Source of the DNA: Brevibacterium sp. JSBI002
GTDB taxonomy: Bacteria > Actinomycetota > Actinomycetes > Actinomycetales > Brevibacteriaceae
NCBI RefSeq assembly: GCF_026013965.1
Contig: NZ_CP110341.1
Location: 3,162,001-3,226,000 of the forward strand
DNA length: 64,000 bases
Reading direction: 5' to 3'
Under the pieces are notes generated by a model. The model saw only the letters and a program-made list of their open reading frames with translations. It had not been told where the DNA came from and did no database searches. The translations under genes and the position numbers were made by a program. Shown here in pieces: positions 43,347 through 53,206 of the stretch (positions within the stretch are counted from its first letter, which is position 1; every line of letters starts with the position of its first letter).

Positions 43347-45296
43347 TCAGTACAGCGTGTTCTGGCCGATGAGAGGGGCAGGCTGCGCTCCCGGCAGAGG
43401 CGGTTCCTGAGGTGCGGCTGCGGCAGGCGTGACCTCAGGAGGTGCAACCGCTGCTTCATCCAGCGCAGACACGGGCGCTGCAGATACAGGATCCGCAGCT
43501 GCTGGAATCGGGTCTGCCGGAGCCGGCGCCACGGGGGCGTCCTCCGCCGGGGCGGGCAAAGTCTGCGCAGGGACCGATTCGACGGATTCCGCAGCCGCCT
43601 GCACCGCTTCGGCCGGTGCCGCAACAGCTGGCACGGACTCCGCGGCCAAAGCTTCGGCGCTCTCCGTCTCGGGGATGCCGATTCTCGGATCGGCGGGAGC
43701 AGCCGCCGACGGCGCGGCGGGAACAGCTGCGTTCGGCGCTGCGGGCGCCACGGGCGCGGTGCCCGCTGCAGCGTTTCGGGGAGCCGCCTCGGTGGGGGCA
43801 GGAGAAGTCGGCTCGGACGGAATCGGTGGGACCGCCTCGGCGATGGCCTCGAACATGGCCAAGGTGCCGTGCTGGGCGGCGAGGCTCACCGGTTCGGGGT
43901 CGCTCGAGAGCTTGATGCCGACGGTCTGCGTGGCGCGGTCGATGTAGAGCATCTGGCCATGGATGCCGATGCCGATGACGACGTCCCGGCTGGCCGACGG
44001 CAGCCAGAACTGGCTGCGGTACATGCCGCCCGGATAGGAACGCCCCGACGGGGATACGGCGAAGATCTTCGCCGAGTCCTCGGCACCGGTGAAGATGTCG
44101 TCGACCCATTCCGCCGACAGCACCCGTTCTCCGTTTTCGGTGGTGCCGCCGCGGGCGATCATCTCGCCGAAGCGGGCGAGGTCGCGCAAGGTCGCGCTGA
44201 TGGCGCCGTCGGCGATCGATCCGCCCCACCGGTCCTGGCAGACCTGGGCAGCGTGGGCGGCGCCGATCTTCGACCACACGTATTCGCTGGTGACGATGGA
44301 GAACGGCTGGCCGGTGACCGCCTCGGCGATCCAGGCGAGCACATCGGTCTCGCAGCTGCGGTAGACGAAAGCCGATCCGTGGTCACGCTCGCTGGTCAGT
44401 CCGGTGAGGAAGTTCTTGATCCCCTTCGCCGAGGCGGCTGTCCGCGGCGCGAAATCAACGGCTTCGAACAGGGCACGGATCTCCGAATCCTTCTCGAGGT
44501 ATTCCTCGGAGAACTTGATTCCCGAGCGCATGTCAAGCAGGTCGCGGATGGTTGCCCCCGCGTAGCCGCTCTTCGCCAGAGCGGGCACATGCGTGGTGAC
44601 GAGGTCGGTGGGGCGCAGCAGCCCGGCGTCGGCGAGCGCTCCGATGACGGTGGCCACGATGGACTTGCTCACGGAGAAGAGCATGTGTTGGCGGGCGGGC
44701 TTCATCGGCCAGGCGTATTCCTCGGCCAGTGCCACCCCGTTGCGGGTGACGAGCCAGGCGTCGGTGTGGGTGTTGGCCAGGACGTCGCCGACAGTGGTCC
44801 AATCTTCGTCGATCGCCGGCCACTTCTCGCGGTCGATGGTCAGCGGGCGGAAGTCGTTGTCGTCGGTGACGTATTCGCGCACAGGTCCGATGCCGCGCGG
44901 GATGCCGCCGGTCGGGAAGATCTCCTGCATCCGGGTAAGCGCAAAGGCGAAGAACTCGGGCCATTTCCAGGTATCGAGGTCGATGCTCTCAAGCACCGCT
45001 TCGGAGGGGTCGACGATGGCGTCTTCGCTGGCCGATTCGAGTTCCCCGACGTGAGGAAGGGTGATGTCCAACGCCGAGGCGTCCACGTCGTCATCGGCGT
45101 CCCCGGACTGCGCGGTTGCAGGGTCTTTGGGGACCAGGGGCTGCTGGGAGTCAGCTTCCGCGGATCGGCCGGGAGCTGCCTCGGTGGCGGTGCCTGTGGA
45201 CGTGCTGATGCCCTTGGTATTGCCGGACAATGCACCGATGCGGCGGTTCGGCGGGGTCACCGGGCGGGGCGGAAACGTCTCGTCTTCGCCTGCCAT
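43347..45296 (-). CDS. beta-lactamase-fold serine hydrolase with long Ala/Pro-rich tail
   Basis: A 649-aa protein. Residues ~150-480 are a class C beta-lactamase/esterase domain: the nucleophile motif MLFSVSKSIVATVIGA (S-x-x-K), FVYRSCETDVLAWIAEAVTG with Tyr-x-Ser in place of Tyr-x-Asn, and LRDLARFGEMIARGG. Before it is a ~120-residue low-complexity acidic lead. The last ~150 residues are Ala/Pro/Glu repeats ending GQNTLY. No signal peptide is visible, so it may be cytoplasmic. ATG 45296 follows GGAGG. Substrate unknown; family members hydrolyse esters or D-amino-acid peptides rather than antibiotics. Confidence 0.82.
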   Translation of the reverse strand: MAGEDETFPPRPVTPPNRRIGALSGNTKGISTSTGTATEAAPGRSAEADSQQPLVPKDPATAQSGDADDDVDASALDITLPHVGELESASEDAIVDPSEAVLESIDLDTWKWPEFFAFALTRMQEIFPTGGIPRGIGPVREYVTDDNDFRPLTIDREKWPAIDEDWTTVGDVLANTHTDAWLVTRNGVALAEEYAWPMKPARQHMLFSVSKSIVATVIGALADAGLLRPTDLVTTHVPALAKSGYAGATIRDLLDMRSGIKFSEEYLEKDSEIRALFEAVDFAPRTAASAKGIKNFLTGLTSERDHGSAFVYRSCETDVLAWIAEAVTGQPFSIVTSEYVWSKIGAAHAAQVCQDRWGGSIADGAISATLRDLARFGEMIARGGTTENGERVLSAEWVDDIFTGAEDSAKIFAVSPSGRSYPGGMYRSQFWLPSASRDVVIGIGIHGQMLYIDRATQTVGIKLSSDPEPVSLAAQHGTLAMFEAIAEAVPPIPSEPTSPAPTEAAPRNAAAGTAPVAPAAPNAAVPAAPSAAAPADPRIGIPETESAEALAAESVPAVAAPAEAVQAAAESVESVPAQTLPAPAEDAPVAPAPADPIPAAADPVSAAPVSALDEAAVAPPEVTPAAAAPQEPPLPGAQPAPLIGQNTLY

Positions 45297-45537
45297 GTCA
45301 CCTCCGCTGTCTCGACCTGGACTGCGCCGCACGAGCGCGCGGCTGTCCGGATGTGCAGGGAACAGACTACCGGTAGGAAGTGAAACTCCGTAGTTGAGAC
45401 GGGCCGATTCGGGCGTTGCGGCGTTCTCCACCCCGAGCGTCTGCGCCTCTCACCTGGTGTGACAGCAAGGTGATTACCTATCAGTTATTCATCTGACAGT
45501 CGGATAGGACGTCGGTGGGGCCACCCGCCCAACGCTG

Positions 45538-47026
45538 TTATTTGTCGATGACAGCCCACATCGTGCTCGTGTCCTCGTCCGTCGCGATCGCGAATCGCCC
45601 GCTCGAAGTCAGTTCGGCGTAGTCCCCGGCCGATGGTCGCTGACAGGCTTGCCGGTCTTCGCATTGAAGAACGTCGTCTTCTTGTTATCGGTGACGACGA
45701 CCAACCCGACGTCGGGAAGTACGCCCTGCCCACCCCAGCTTCCCGTTTCGCCTTCTTCACGCAGTTTGGGCCCGCCGGTCGTCCACACTGGTTTGCCAGT
45801 CGCAGCATCCAATGCGGCGATCCCGCTATCTGCTGCGGGAACGACGACGAGCGTCTGATCTCCGTGGTCGACGGGCTCCCACTGTGGACCGCCAAGACCG
45901 CCGATCCTGGCGACCGCGGCTTCCGGAGCGTCGGAATACCATCCGTCGACGCGCCGTCGGATCCTTGGTACTTCACCGCCGAAGCGAACAGCTGAGTCTG
46001 CAGACACGCTGCTTTGCCGTCTGCGGTGAAGCTCAATGCAGTGCTGCAGACGGCGTCGAAAGTATCTTCCATACTCACTCTTGCGGACTGTTCGGTGGTA
46101 GCCAGCGTGGCCGAATCGGACGGCTTCACAACCGCAGGAATACTCAACTTCGCCGCTCGCGTCACTGTCGAGCTCATCGGATCGTCACCGTCCATCGACC
46201 CGTAGACGTAAGTGAGGCTGGCAGGATCGTCCGTCGGATACACGGTGAAGTAGTCGGCTCCCGTGTCGTCGATCTCGCGGGCTTCGGTGATGGGAATGGA
46301 CGTGTGCGAGCCGTCGTCGAGTTCCACCCGCGTGACCATCGACTCGTCCCCGTCCATCCACGACATGACCCCGGATTTGCGGTCGGGTGCCAGTTCGATG
46401 AGGCGACCGCCGAAGGTCTGCCCGCCCTCACCCAGCGACAGCGCCGGCCAGGCTTCCTTCCCCGTCTTCGGGTCGAGCGCGTAGAGGACGGTGTTCCCGT
46501 CGGCCGACGGCTCGCAGTTCTCCTCTGCGTCCATCCAAATGTTCTCGATCAGAATGAGGTCCCCCTCGCCGAGGCGGCTGTTCCCGCTCGTCGACTGCGA
46601 CCCAAAGGATTGGACGGGGCGGCAGGAACCGGCAGTGCTTGGGAGGTCGAAGGACCAGGCTTTCTGCCCATCGGTCCACGAATAGGCCGTCGTTGCACCG
46701 GAGTAGTCGTGGACGATGACGTTCTCACCTGCCGAATAGGCCTCAGTGCCACCTCCGTCGTCTTCATTGCCGTTGGAGTCGATGCTCCACTTCTCGTCGC
46801 CCTTGGCGTCGACGACTCGCAGCTTCTGGCTCATCCAGTCCCCGACGAGGGCCAGATCTGATCCGTTGTCGGTGATCACTGACGCGTAGTAGTCAAGCTC
46901 GACTGGCTCGGCCAGGGTCGGGGTGGTCGTCGGCGACGGTATCCCCGCTGGCTCACCGTTGTCATTGCTGCACCCGCTCAGTGCTACAAAGCCAGTTGCC
47001 ACGACCGCTGCCCACATCCGCTTCAT
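45538..47026 (-). pseudogene. PQQ/beta-propeller-like lipoprotein with two frameshifts
   Basis: Signal peptide and lipobox (VALSGCSN, Cys near 19) start a secreted protein with propeller-like blades (VDAKGDEKWSIDSNGN, YALDPKTGKEAWPALSLGEG). After VKYQGSDG the frame is lost near 45953-45957. GWYSDAPEAAVARIGGLGG and ALDAATGKPVWTTGG follow in a second frame. A second shift near 45636-45640 is needed to reach GDYAELTSSGRFAIATDEDT and the probable natural stop at 45538. Each repair needs one extra base. So the gene is either inactivated or affected by sequence error. ATG 47026 follows AGGAG. Role unknown. Confidence 0.75.
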
Positions 47027-47126
47027 GATGCGTTTCTCCTGCTCATACCCCGATCCATAGCTTGATCATATGCGGCGGCATTCACATTGGCACTTCGGGT
47101 GTGGTGCTCCTAGAACCGCGCACTCG

Positions 47127-47196
47127 CCGAAAAACGGGCTGCGTGTCGAGAAACGGGGGTGCACACGCGTTTCTCGACGCTCAGCCCGTTTTTCGG
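47127..47196. terminator. very long hairpin after the NarL-type operon
   Basis: Two 29-base arms (47127-47155, 47168-47196) match at 27 positions; the outer part CCGAAAAACGGGCTG and inner part GTCGAGAAACG pair perfectly over a 12-nt loop. It begins 25 bases past the response-regulator stop and separates it from the lipoprotein gene. Confidence 0.75.
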
Positions 47197-47220
47197 CGGA
47201 GGTTGCGAGAAGCACGACCC

Positions 47221-47841
47221 CTACACGAGCCCTTGGTCCTCGGCGACGCGGATGGCGCGGGCGCGAGAGTCCACCCCGAGCTTCGTGAACACGTTGACGA
47301 GGTGGCTCTTCACCGTCGCCTCGGTGACGAAGAGCTCCTGAGCGATCTGCGCGTTCGACGCTCCCGTAGCCAAGAGTCTGACGACGTCACGTTCACGCCG
47401 AGTGAGCTTCGGGCTGGGATTGCGCATCGCAGCGAAGACCTTCGACGAGATCTCCGGAGGCATATATGTCTCACCTTTCGCTGCCTTCTCGATCGCCGTC
47501 GAGATGTCCCCCGGGTCGATGTCCTTGAGCAGGTAGCCCGAGGCCCCGGCATTGATCGCGGCAATGATCTCTGAATCGAGGTCGAAGGTGGTGAGGATGA
47601 GCACCGCCGGCGGATTCGACTTCGCGCGCAGTCGCTTCGTCACCTCGATGCCGTCGATCCCCTCCCCCAGCCGCAGGTCGCAGAGGACGACGTCGGGGTC
47701 GAGTTCGTCGACGATCGTCAGCGCCTCCTCTCCGCTGCCGGCCTCGCCGATCACAGCGATGTGGTCGGGGGCGTCGATGACGGACTTCAGGCCCGCCCGA
47801 ACGACCGGGTGATCGTCGACAAGGATGACTCGAATGCTCAT
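47221..47841 (-). CDS. NarL/LuxR-family response regulator
   Basis: A 206-aa regulator: receiver with DDHPVVRAGL, phospho-acceptor Asp in VVLCDLRLGEG near residue 55, Thr in LILTTFD and Lys in GYLLKDID. The C-terminal HTH (LTRRERDVVRLLATGASNAQ, then IAQELFVTEATVKSHLVNVF) is of the LuxR type. ATG overlaps the kinase stop (ATGA). The MMPL exporter lies just upstream of the kinase on the same strand and could be a target, but the sequence shows no proof. Confidence 0.95.
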   Translation of the reverse strand: MSIRVILVDDHPVVRAGLKSVIDAPDHIAVIGEAGSGEEALTIVDELDPDVVLCDLRLGEGIDGIEVTKRLRAKSNPPAVLILTTFDLDSEIIAAINAGASGYLLKDIDPGDISTAIEKAAKGETYMPPEISSKVFAAMRNPSPKLTRRERDVVRLLATGASNAQIAQELFVTEATVKSHLVNVFTKLGVDSRARAIRVAEDQGLV

Positions 47842-49214
47842 GCGTTCTCTCCTGGATCGCGTGTCTCACCTGTGTTGCGTTCACCCTCGCCGAGGCGGCC
47901 GGCCGAATCCACGCCCGTTCTCTCGGCGGCGGTGCTGAGTCCCTCGCCCCGGGTGTGCAGCTTGGATTGGCTGGGCAGGGTCGCGGAGATGGCGAAGCCG
48001 GATCCCTGACTCGACTCGATGACGAGCTCACCGCCGAGTTCGCGCATCCTCGAACCGATGAAGTCGAGACCGAAACCCGAATCCGGATTCCGCTGTCGAT
48101 TGTGCGGATCGGCCATTCCGACCCCGTCGTCGACGATGTCCATTCTGATCGCCCCGTCGAGATCCATGAGGCTGACCATCACTCGTGTGGCCTGCGAATG
48201 CTGTCGAACGTTGGCCAGCGCCGACTGAGCGGTCCGCAGCAGCGCCACCTCCGCCTCGGCGGACAGGGTCGGCAAGGTCTCGTCGACGTCGAGGCGGCCC
48301 GTGATCGAACTGTCCTCCTCCAACCTGGCGAGCAGCCGGCGGATCGCCGCGGTCAGCGCCCCGTCCTCAAGCTCGGCCGGGGCAAGGGCGGCGATGATGC
48401 GGCGGACGTCCCGGGAGCTCTGTGCGGCGAGGTCCTCGACCTGGGCGAGCACCTGCCCGGCGTGGTGATCGGTGGTGCGCTCCGCCTCGGCGTGGGCGAT
48501 GAGACGGATCGACGAGATCGACTGCGCGATCGTGTCGTGGATGTCGCGGGAGACGCGGGTGCGCTCTTGGATCTCACCGGCATGCCGCTGGGTCAGCGCC
48601 AGCTCATCCTGGAGGTCGAGCAGATTCTGGTGGGCGAGTTCCAGGGAGCGCAGCAGCTCCTCCCGGTGACGGCCCTCGCGCAGCAGTTCAATATAGCCGC
48701 GCGAAAGCCCGAGTGCGAAGACGGCGCCGATGAGAGAGCCGATGATGCTCGGGGTCGGCACCTGCCCGTAGTGCGCGAGCGGGGCGACGATCGTCGCGAC
48801 ATAGGTGAGTGCGGTGAAGACGATGGCGATGCGGAGGGAGAAGAGGTGGCCGGCGAGCAGCCAGAGGAGGAAGGCGACCCAGATGAACTCGGCGGAGACG
48901 AGCAGCGTGCACAACCAGGATACCGCGAGGACGATGAGCCACCATTTCGCCAGCACCAGCGCACCGGACCGTGCCGCACGCACGGCGCCCAAGGCGTACC
49001 AAGCGAGGAAGACGATGCTCACTGCCACGGCGGCGAGCATCGGCGCACCGGTGGAGACTGCGCGGATGCAGGAGATGAGCATGAGGACGAGGGCGATGGC
49101 GTGCTGGCCGAACTCCATCGTCCGCTCTGTCCATCTGCGTGCGCCCACGCTGCCACCTTCCTGCAGATCGGCCCCGGCGACAAATGCGCCGAAGCGGTGA
49201 TCCTGTGCTGTCAT
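47838..49214 (-). CDS. NarL-type sensor histidine kinase (HisKA_3)
   Basis: A 458-aa membrane kinase. Five or six helices occupy residues ~35-180 (IALVLMLISCIRAVSTGAPM, WWLIVLAVSWLCTLLV, IAIVFTALTYVATIVAPL), then a coiled coil, the HisKA_3 phospho-acceptor RVSRDIHDTIAQSISSI and a HATPase domain (SALANVRQHSQAT, DDGVGMADP, GFGLDFIGSRMRELGG). The last ~45 residues are polar and unconserved. ATG 49214 follows GGGAG. Signal unknown; few extracytoplasmic residues suggest an intramembrane cue. Confidence 0.92.
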   Translation of the reverse strand: MTAQDHRFGAFVAGADLQEGGSVGARRWTERTMEFGQHAIALVLMLISCIRAVSTGAPMLAAVAVSIVFLAWYALGAVRAARSGALVLAKWWLIVLAVSWLCTLLVSAEFIWVAFLLWLLAGHLFSLRIAIVFTALTYVATIVAPLAHYGQVPTPSIIGSLIGAVFALGLSRGYIELLREGRHREELLRSLELAHQNLLDLQDELALTQRHAGEIQERTRVSRDIHDTIAQSISSIRLIAHAEAERTTDHHAGQVLAQVEDLAAQSSRDVRRIIAALAPAELEDGALTAAIRRLLARLEEDSSITGRLDVDETLPTLSAEAEVALLRTAQSALANVRQHSQATRVMVSLMDLDGAIRMDIVDDGVGMADPHNRQRNPDSGFGLDFIGSRMRELGGELVIESSQGSGFAISATLPSQSKLHTRGEGLSTAAERTGVDSAGRLGEGERNTGETRDPGENA

Positions 49215-49290
49215 GATCTCCCTGCCAACTCAATCACATCCGGAACCCCGGTGGTGTGACATCTGCGCCGTCCGATGCGGAAACCGAGCG

Positions 49291-49324
49291 GGCCCGGGCG
49301 ACGATCTGCGTCGTCGCCCGGGCC
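49291..49324 (-). terminator. hairpin downstream of the MMPL gene
   Basis: Perfect 14-bp stem GGCCCGGGCGACGA / complement with a 6-nt loop, 67 bases past the MMPL stop. No T-tract. Confidence 0.7.
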
Positions 49325-49391
49325 TGTTCAACTCACTCTGACCGGTGGTCTGCTTGCGTATGCCTGCTCGGCTCGCGCCAGGCGGTTCAGC

Positions 49392-51773
49392 TCAGTGCTT
49401 GCCGTGGTGAGCACCGGAGCCCATGTCCGCGAACTTACTTTCGGCGAGCAGGTGAGTGGAGTGCTCACCGTGTCCGGTCGCATCCGCTCCGGCGACCTCG
49501 GCCGATCCTGCGGCAGAACCGCTGCCCGCGCTTGCCGATCCGTTATCCGACGCCTCTGCCGTGCCGGCACCAGCCGCACCAGCTGCCGCACGCTCGTGGA
49601 AGTGCGTGATGGCCTTGTTGGGCCACCACATCCTGTCGCCCATGAGTCCGAAGATCGAGGGCACGATGACGGTGCGCACGAGGATCGTATCGACGAGCAC
49701 GCCGACTCCGACGATGAGGCCGAGCTGGCCGAGCACCATGAGCGGCAGCATGCCGAGTGCCGCGAACACTCCGGCGAGGACGATGCCGGCACTCGTGATG
49801 ACGCCGCCGGTGTGGGCGACGGCTTCGACCATGCCCTGGCGTCCGCCGTGGAAGACGGACTCCTTCTTCGCCCGGTGGGCGAGGAAGATCGAGTAGTCGA
49901 TGCCGAGCGCCACCAGGAAGAGGAACGCGAGAATCGGCACCTGTGCATCGAGGGCGGACTGTCCGAAGATCGTCCGTGACAGGAATGCTCCGAGACCGAT
50001 CGCCGCCGCGGAGGAGACCACGTTGACCAGCAGCAGGGTGAACGCCGCGATGGGTGCACGGAGGATGACGAGCAGGATGATGAAGCTGATTGCCAGGACC
50101 ATCGGGACGATCGTGAAGAAGTCCGTCTGGTTGCCGTCGCGGGCGTCGAGTTCCGTGGCCGCGGCACCGCCCACCTGAGCGTTCGCTCCGTCGATAGCGT
50201 GGACATCGGTGCGGATGTCCTTGACGAGGTCGAGTCCCTTTGCGCTGTCGGGTTCGTACTCGCCGGTGACCATGATCTTCGTGACGGAAGCGCCGTCGAT
50301 TGTCGTGTCCTCGATCGCCGAGGCGCGCACGACGCCGTTCATATCGCTGACCGAATCGGCGACCTCATCGGCATGGTCGGTATCGGCGACGATCCAGATC
50401 GGCTGGGATTCGCCGGGCGGGAAGTGGTCGGCGAGGACGTCGAGTCCCTGCGCCGATTCGGACTGGACCCGGAACTTCTCGGTCTGATCGAGACCGATCG
50501 ACGATCCGATGAAACCGGTGGCCATGACACCGAGGATGACGATTCCGGCACCGAGGTGGAGCCCCGGTTTGCGCACTACGCGGGTGGCGATGGTCCGCCA
50601 GATCGAGGGCCTCGCCGCACCTCGCGGTGCGGTTCCACCGTCTCGCGCACCTGTCGGTGCGGTTCCATGGTTCGTGGCGGCCGCCTCGGTGGGGGTGAGC
50701 TCTTCGTCCGCGGTGTCTTCGCCCTTCGGGATGAAGGGCCAGAACATCTTCTTGCCGCAGATGGCAAGCACGGGCGGCAGCGCGAAGAGGACGGCGGCTG
50801 CGGAGATGAGCAGGCCGACGGCCGCGGTGATGCCCAGGCCGCGGGTGCCGGGGATGATCGCGAAGACGAGGCTGAGCAGGGACAACACGACGGTGAGGTT
50901 CGAGGCGAGGATCGTCGACGCGGTGTGCATCCAGGCTTCGGCGAGAGCGACGCGGTGATCGCTGAAACGGCGCAGCTCCTCGCGGTAGCGGGAGATGAAC
51001 AGCAGCGCGTAGTTCGCGCCGGCTCCGAAGACGAGGACGCTGATGATGCCCGCATCGAACTGCAGGTTCAGCCAGTCGCCGACGGCCGCGGTCACGGTCG
51101 AGGCGAGTCCGTCGGCGGTGCCGATGACGATGAGCGGCAGCAGCCACAGGATCGGCGAGCGATAGGTGATGATGAGCAGCAGCGCCACGATGACGATGGT
51201 GACGATAAGCAGGGTGAAGTCTGCGCCGTTGAACGCCGAGGCGATATCGGCGCCGATAGCGGGACCACCCGTGACCAGCAGTGACATGCCATCATCAGTG
51301 AGTCCGGTGGCGGTCGGGTCATCGGCGATGGCGGTGCGCAGATCGTCGACGGTCTCGGCGGTGTCGGAGTTCGTCAGGCCGACCGCGATGGGCACCATGA
51401 GCAGCGCGGCCTGTTTGTCGTCGCTGAGGATCGGTCCGGTCACGGTCTCGGTGGATTCTTCGCCGACGGAATCGCCGAGCGAGGTGCCGAGCTCCTTCAG
51501 CTGCGCCTGGTCGTCGGCGGAGAGTTCGGATCCGTCCTCGTTCGAGGCCACGACCATGACGGACTGCTTGTCCGCCTCGGGGAACTTGTCGAGGATCTTC
51601 TGTGCCTGAGTCGATTCGGAGTCGGCCGGAGCGGTTTCGTTGGGCCGGTCCTCCCCTGACCCGGACAGGAGTCCGAACAGCAGAGCGACGAGGACGACGA
51701 TCCCGCCGAGGACGAGCCACGAACCGCGCTTCGATGTCAGCGTGTGTGCGGTTTTCGCCAGTGGTGAGTTCAT
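49392..51773 (-). CDS. MMPL-family RND-type exporter
   Basis: A 793-aa transporter with two similar halves: one N-terminal helix (SWLVLGGIVVLVALLFGLLS), a ~140-residue outer domain, then helices with GAGANYALLFISRYREELRR. The pattern repeats after residue ~400, with LGIDYSIFLAHRAKKESVFH in the second half. The GxxxDY-like motifs of the proton pathway are visible (DYSIF; the first half has NYALL instead of the usual DYxLF). Family members export lipids, siderophores or drugs. The last 80 residues are Gly/Ala/Ser-rich and end His-rich (GHGEHSTH, AHHGKH). ATG 51773 follows GGAG. Confidence 0.92.
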   Translation of the reverse strand: MNSPLAKTAHTLTSKRGSWLVLGGIVVLVALLFGLLSGSGEDRPNETAPADSESTQAQKILDKFPEADKQSVMVVASNEDGSELSADDQAQLKELGTSLGDSVGEESTETVTGPILSDDKQAALLMVPIAVGLTNSDTAETVDDLRTAIADDPTATGLTDDGMSLLVTGGPAIGADIASAFNGADFTLLIVTIVIVALLLIITYRSPILWLLPLIVIGTADGLASTVTAAVGDWLNLQFDAGIISVLVFGAGANYALLFISRYREELRRFSDHRVALAEAWMHTASTILASNLTVVLSLLSLVFAIIPGTRGLGITAAVGLLISAAAVLFALPPVLAICGKKMFWPFIPKGEDTADEELTPTEAAATNHGTAPTGARDGGTAPRGAARPSIWRTIATRVVRKPGLHLGAGIVILGVMATGFIGSSIGLDQTEKFRVQSESAQGLDVLADHFPPGESQPIWIVADTDHADEVADSVSDMNGVVRASAIEDTTIDGASVTKIMVTGEYEPDSAKGLDLVKDIRTDVHAIDGANAQVGGAAATELDARDGNQTDFFTIVPMVLAISFIILLVILRAPIAAFTLLLVNVVSSAAAIGLGAFLSRTIFGQSALDAQVPILAFLFLVALGIDYSIFLAHRAKKESVFHGGRQGMVEAVAHTGGVITSAGIVLAGVFAALGMLPLMVLGQLGLIVGVGVLVDTILVRTVIVPSIFGLMGDRMWWPNKAITHFHERAAAGAAGAGTAEASDNGSASAGSGSAAGSAEVAGADATGHGEHSTHLLAESKFADMGSGAHHGKH

Positions 51774-51911
51774 GACTCCAGTCCATCAATCTAAGGAGTC
51801 ACACACATCGCCTGTGAGTTCAGATTCGATCTGCAACTTTCGATGGAGAAAACGCGCTGACCTGGGGCGATAGTTCTTCTGAGGGTGGAGTTTCCGCGGA
51901 GAGTCAGCGAG

Positions 51912-52478
51912 TCAGTCGAGTATGGCCCCCGCTTTCTCGACCTCCGCGAGGGCGGCCCTGCTCGACTCGTCTCCGACGCCCGCGACGAGGTCGGTGAGCA
52001 CGCGAACGCTCAGCCCCGCGCTCAGCGCGTCGAGTGCGGAAGCGCGTACGCAGTGGTCGGTGGCGATGCCGACGACGTCCACCTCGGTGATGGTGAGATC
52101 GCCAAGAAGCTCGCCGAGGCGGCTCCCCGTGTCCGTGATCCCCTGGAAAGCCGAATAGTCGGGTTTGCCTTGGCCCTTGCGGACCTCGTGGGTGATGGCC
52201 GCGGTATCGAGCAACGGATCGAAAGCCGCACCGTCGGTGCCTGCGACGCAGTGGACGGGCCAGGAATCGATGAAGTCCGGGGAGTCACTGAAGTGGCCGC
52301 CGTTGTCATTGTCGGCATCGTGCCAGTCGCGGGAAGCGATGATCGCGTCGTAGTCGCCGGCATGTGCGGCGAGGTGAGCGGTGATGCCTTCGGCGACGGC
52401 GTCACCGCCGGTCACGCCGAGCGCGCCGCCTTCGGTGAAGTCATTCTGGACATCGACGATGAGGAGTGCCTTGGCCAT
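51912..52478 (-). CDS. pncA: nicotinamidase / isochorismatase-fold hydrolase
   Basis: A 188-aa cysteine hydrolase, most likely nicotinamidase (nicotinamide to nicotinate in NAD salvage). Catalytic triad elements: Asp in LLIVDVQNDFTEGGAL, Lys in VRKGQGKPDYSAF and Cys in VGIATDHCVRASALDAL. The metal-binding SRDWHDADNDNGGHF and WPVHCVAGTDGAAF follow the PncA pattern. ATG 52478. It stands alone between the MMPL exporter and the DoxX gene. The gene name is by family resemblance; other isochorismatase-fold activities are possible. Confidence 0.87.
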   Translation of the reverse strand: MAKALLIVDVQNDFTEGGALGVTGGDAVAEGITAHLAAHAGDYDAIIASRDWHDADNDNGGHFSDSPDFIDSWPVHCVAGTDGAAFDPLLDTAAITHEVRKGQGKPDYSAFQGITDTGSRLGELLGDLTITEVDVVGIATDHCVRASALDALSAGLSVRVLTDLVAGVGDESSRAALAEVEKAGAILD

Positions 52479-52666
52479 GCCTCGAGCATAGGCGCTTCCC
52501 GGCCGATTTCCAGGGGTGCGGCGGATTCGCTTGAAGGCTGGTGCGACTGGTGGTGGGCGCGTCAGGCGATGGGCGAACGCCGAGATGCGGACGATCTGTG
52601 CTGAAATTCACCGGGTTTGCCCGCACGGATAGTCCGCAACTTCGAGCACACAGACCATCACTGAAC

Positions 52667-53131
52667 TCAGGCTTGCTTGAGGGCGCGCTTCTCGGCCTTC
52701 TTCGCGGCCTTCTCGATGGCCTTGGCGTTGTCACTGTCCCCGGCGATGAGGAGCAGTCCGCCGAGGGCCGCGAGGTTCTTCGAGAACTGGGTCTGGTGGG
52801 CCTTCGCGTCGCCGCCCTCCATCTCCCAGAAGGAGTGTCCGGCCAGCGTGGTCGGGATGAGGGAGCCTGCAAACGCCAGTGCCGAGAGTCGCGGCTTGAT
52901 GCCGAGCAGGAGGGTGGCACCGGCGAGGATCTGCACGCCGCCGTTGATGCGCACGAGCAGTTCGTTGTCGTCGGGAAGTCCGGGCACGTATTCGCGGATG
53001 GAGTCCAGGGTCGATTCAGCCACCGCCGCCTTCCCTGCGGGATCCTTCACAGCCGAGAGCCCGCCGGTGATGAAGATCGGTGCGGTGAGCATGCGTCCTG
53101 CCGTCTGCAGCAGCGATGGTCCGAAAAGCAT
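52667..53131 (-). CDS. DoxX-family membrane protein
   Basis: A 154-aa protein with about four hydrophobic segments. RMLTAPIFITGGLSAVKDPA, RINGGVQILAGATLLLGIKP, RLSALAFAGSLIPTTLAGHS and FSKNLAALGGLLLIAGDS match the DoxX family; the C-terminus is a Lys/Ala helix. Some actinobacterial DoxX proteins form a membrane oxidoreductase complex (with SodA and SseA), not seen here. ATG 53131 follows AGGAG. The 188-bp region to the left shows nothing of note. Confidence 0.88.
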   Translation of the reverse strand: MLFGPSLLQTAGRMLTAPIFITGGLSAVKDPAGKAAVAESTLDSIREYVPGLPDDNELLVRINGGVQILAGATLLLGIKPRLSALAFAGSLIPTTLAGHSFWEMEGGDAKAHQTQFSKNLAALGGLLLIAGDSDNAKAIEKAAKKAEKRALKQA

Positions 53132-53206
53132 AGTGCTCCTAAGAGGTTTGAGGATTCCCGTCGTTCGGGTTTTGAGCCTAACGGACGCCGGGGCCGAGCC
53201 TCAATT

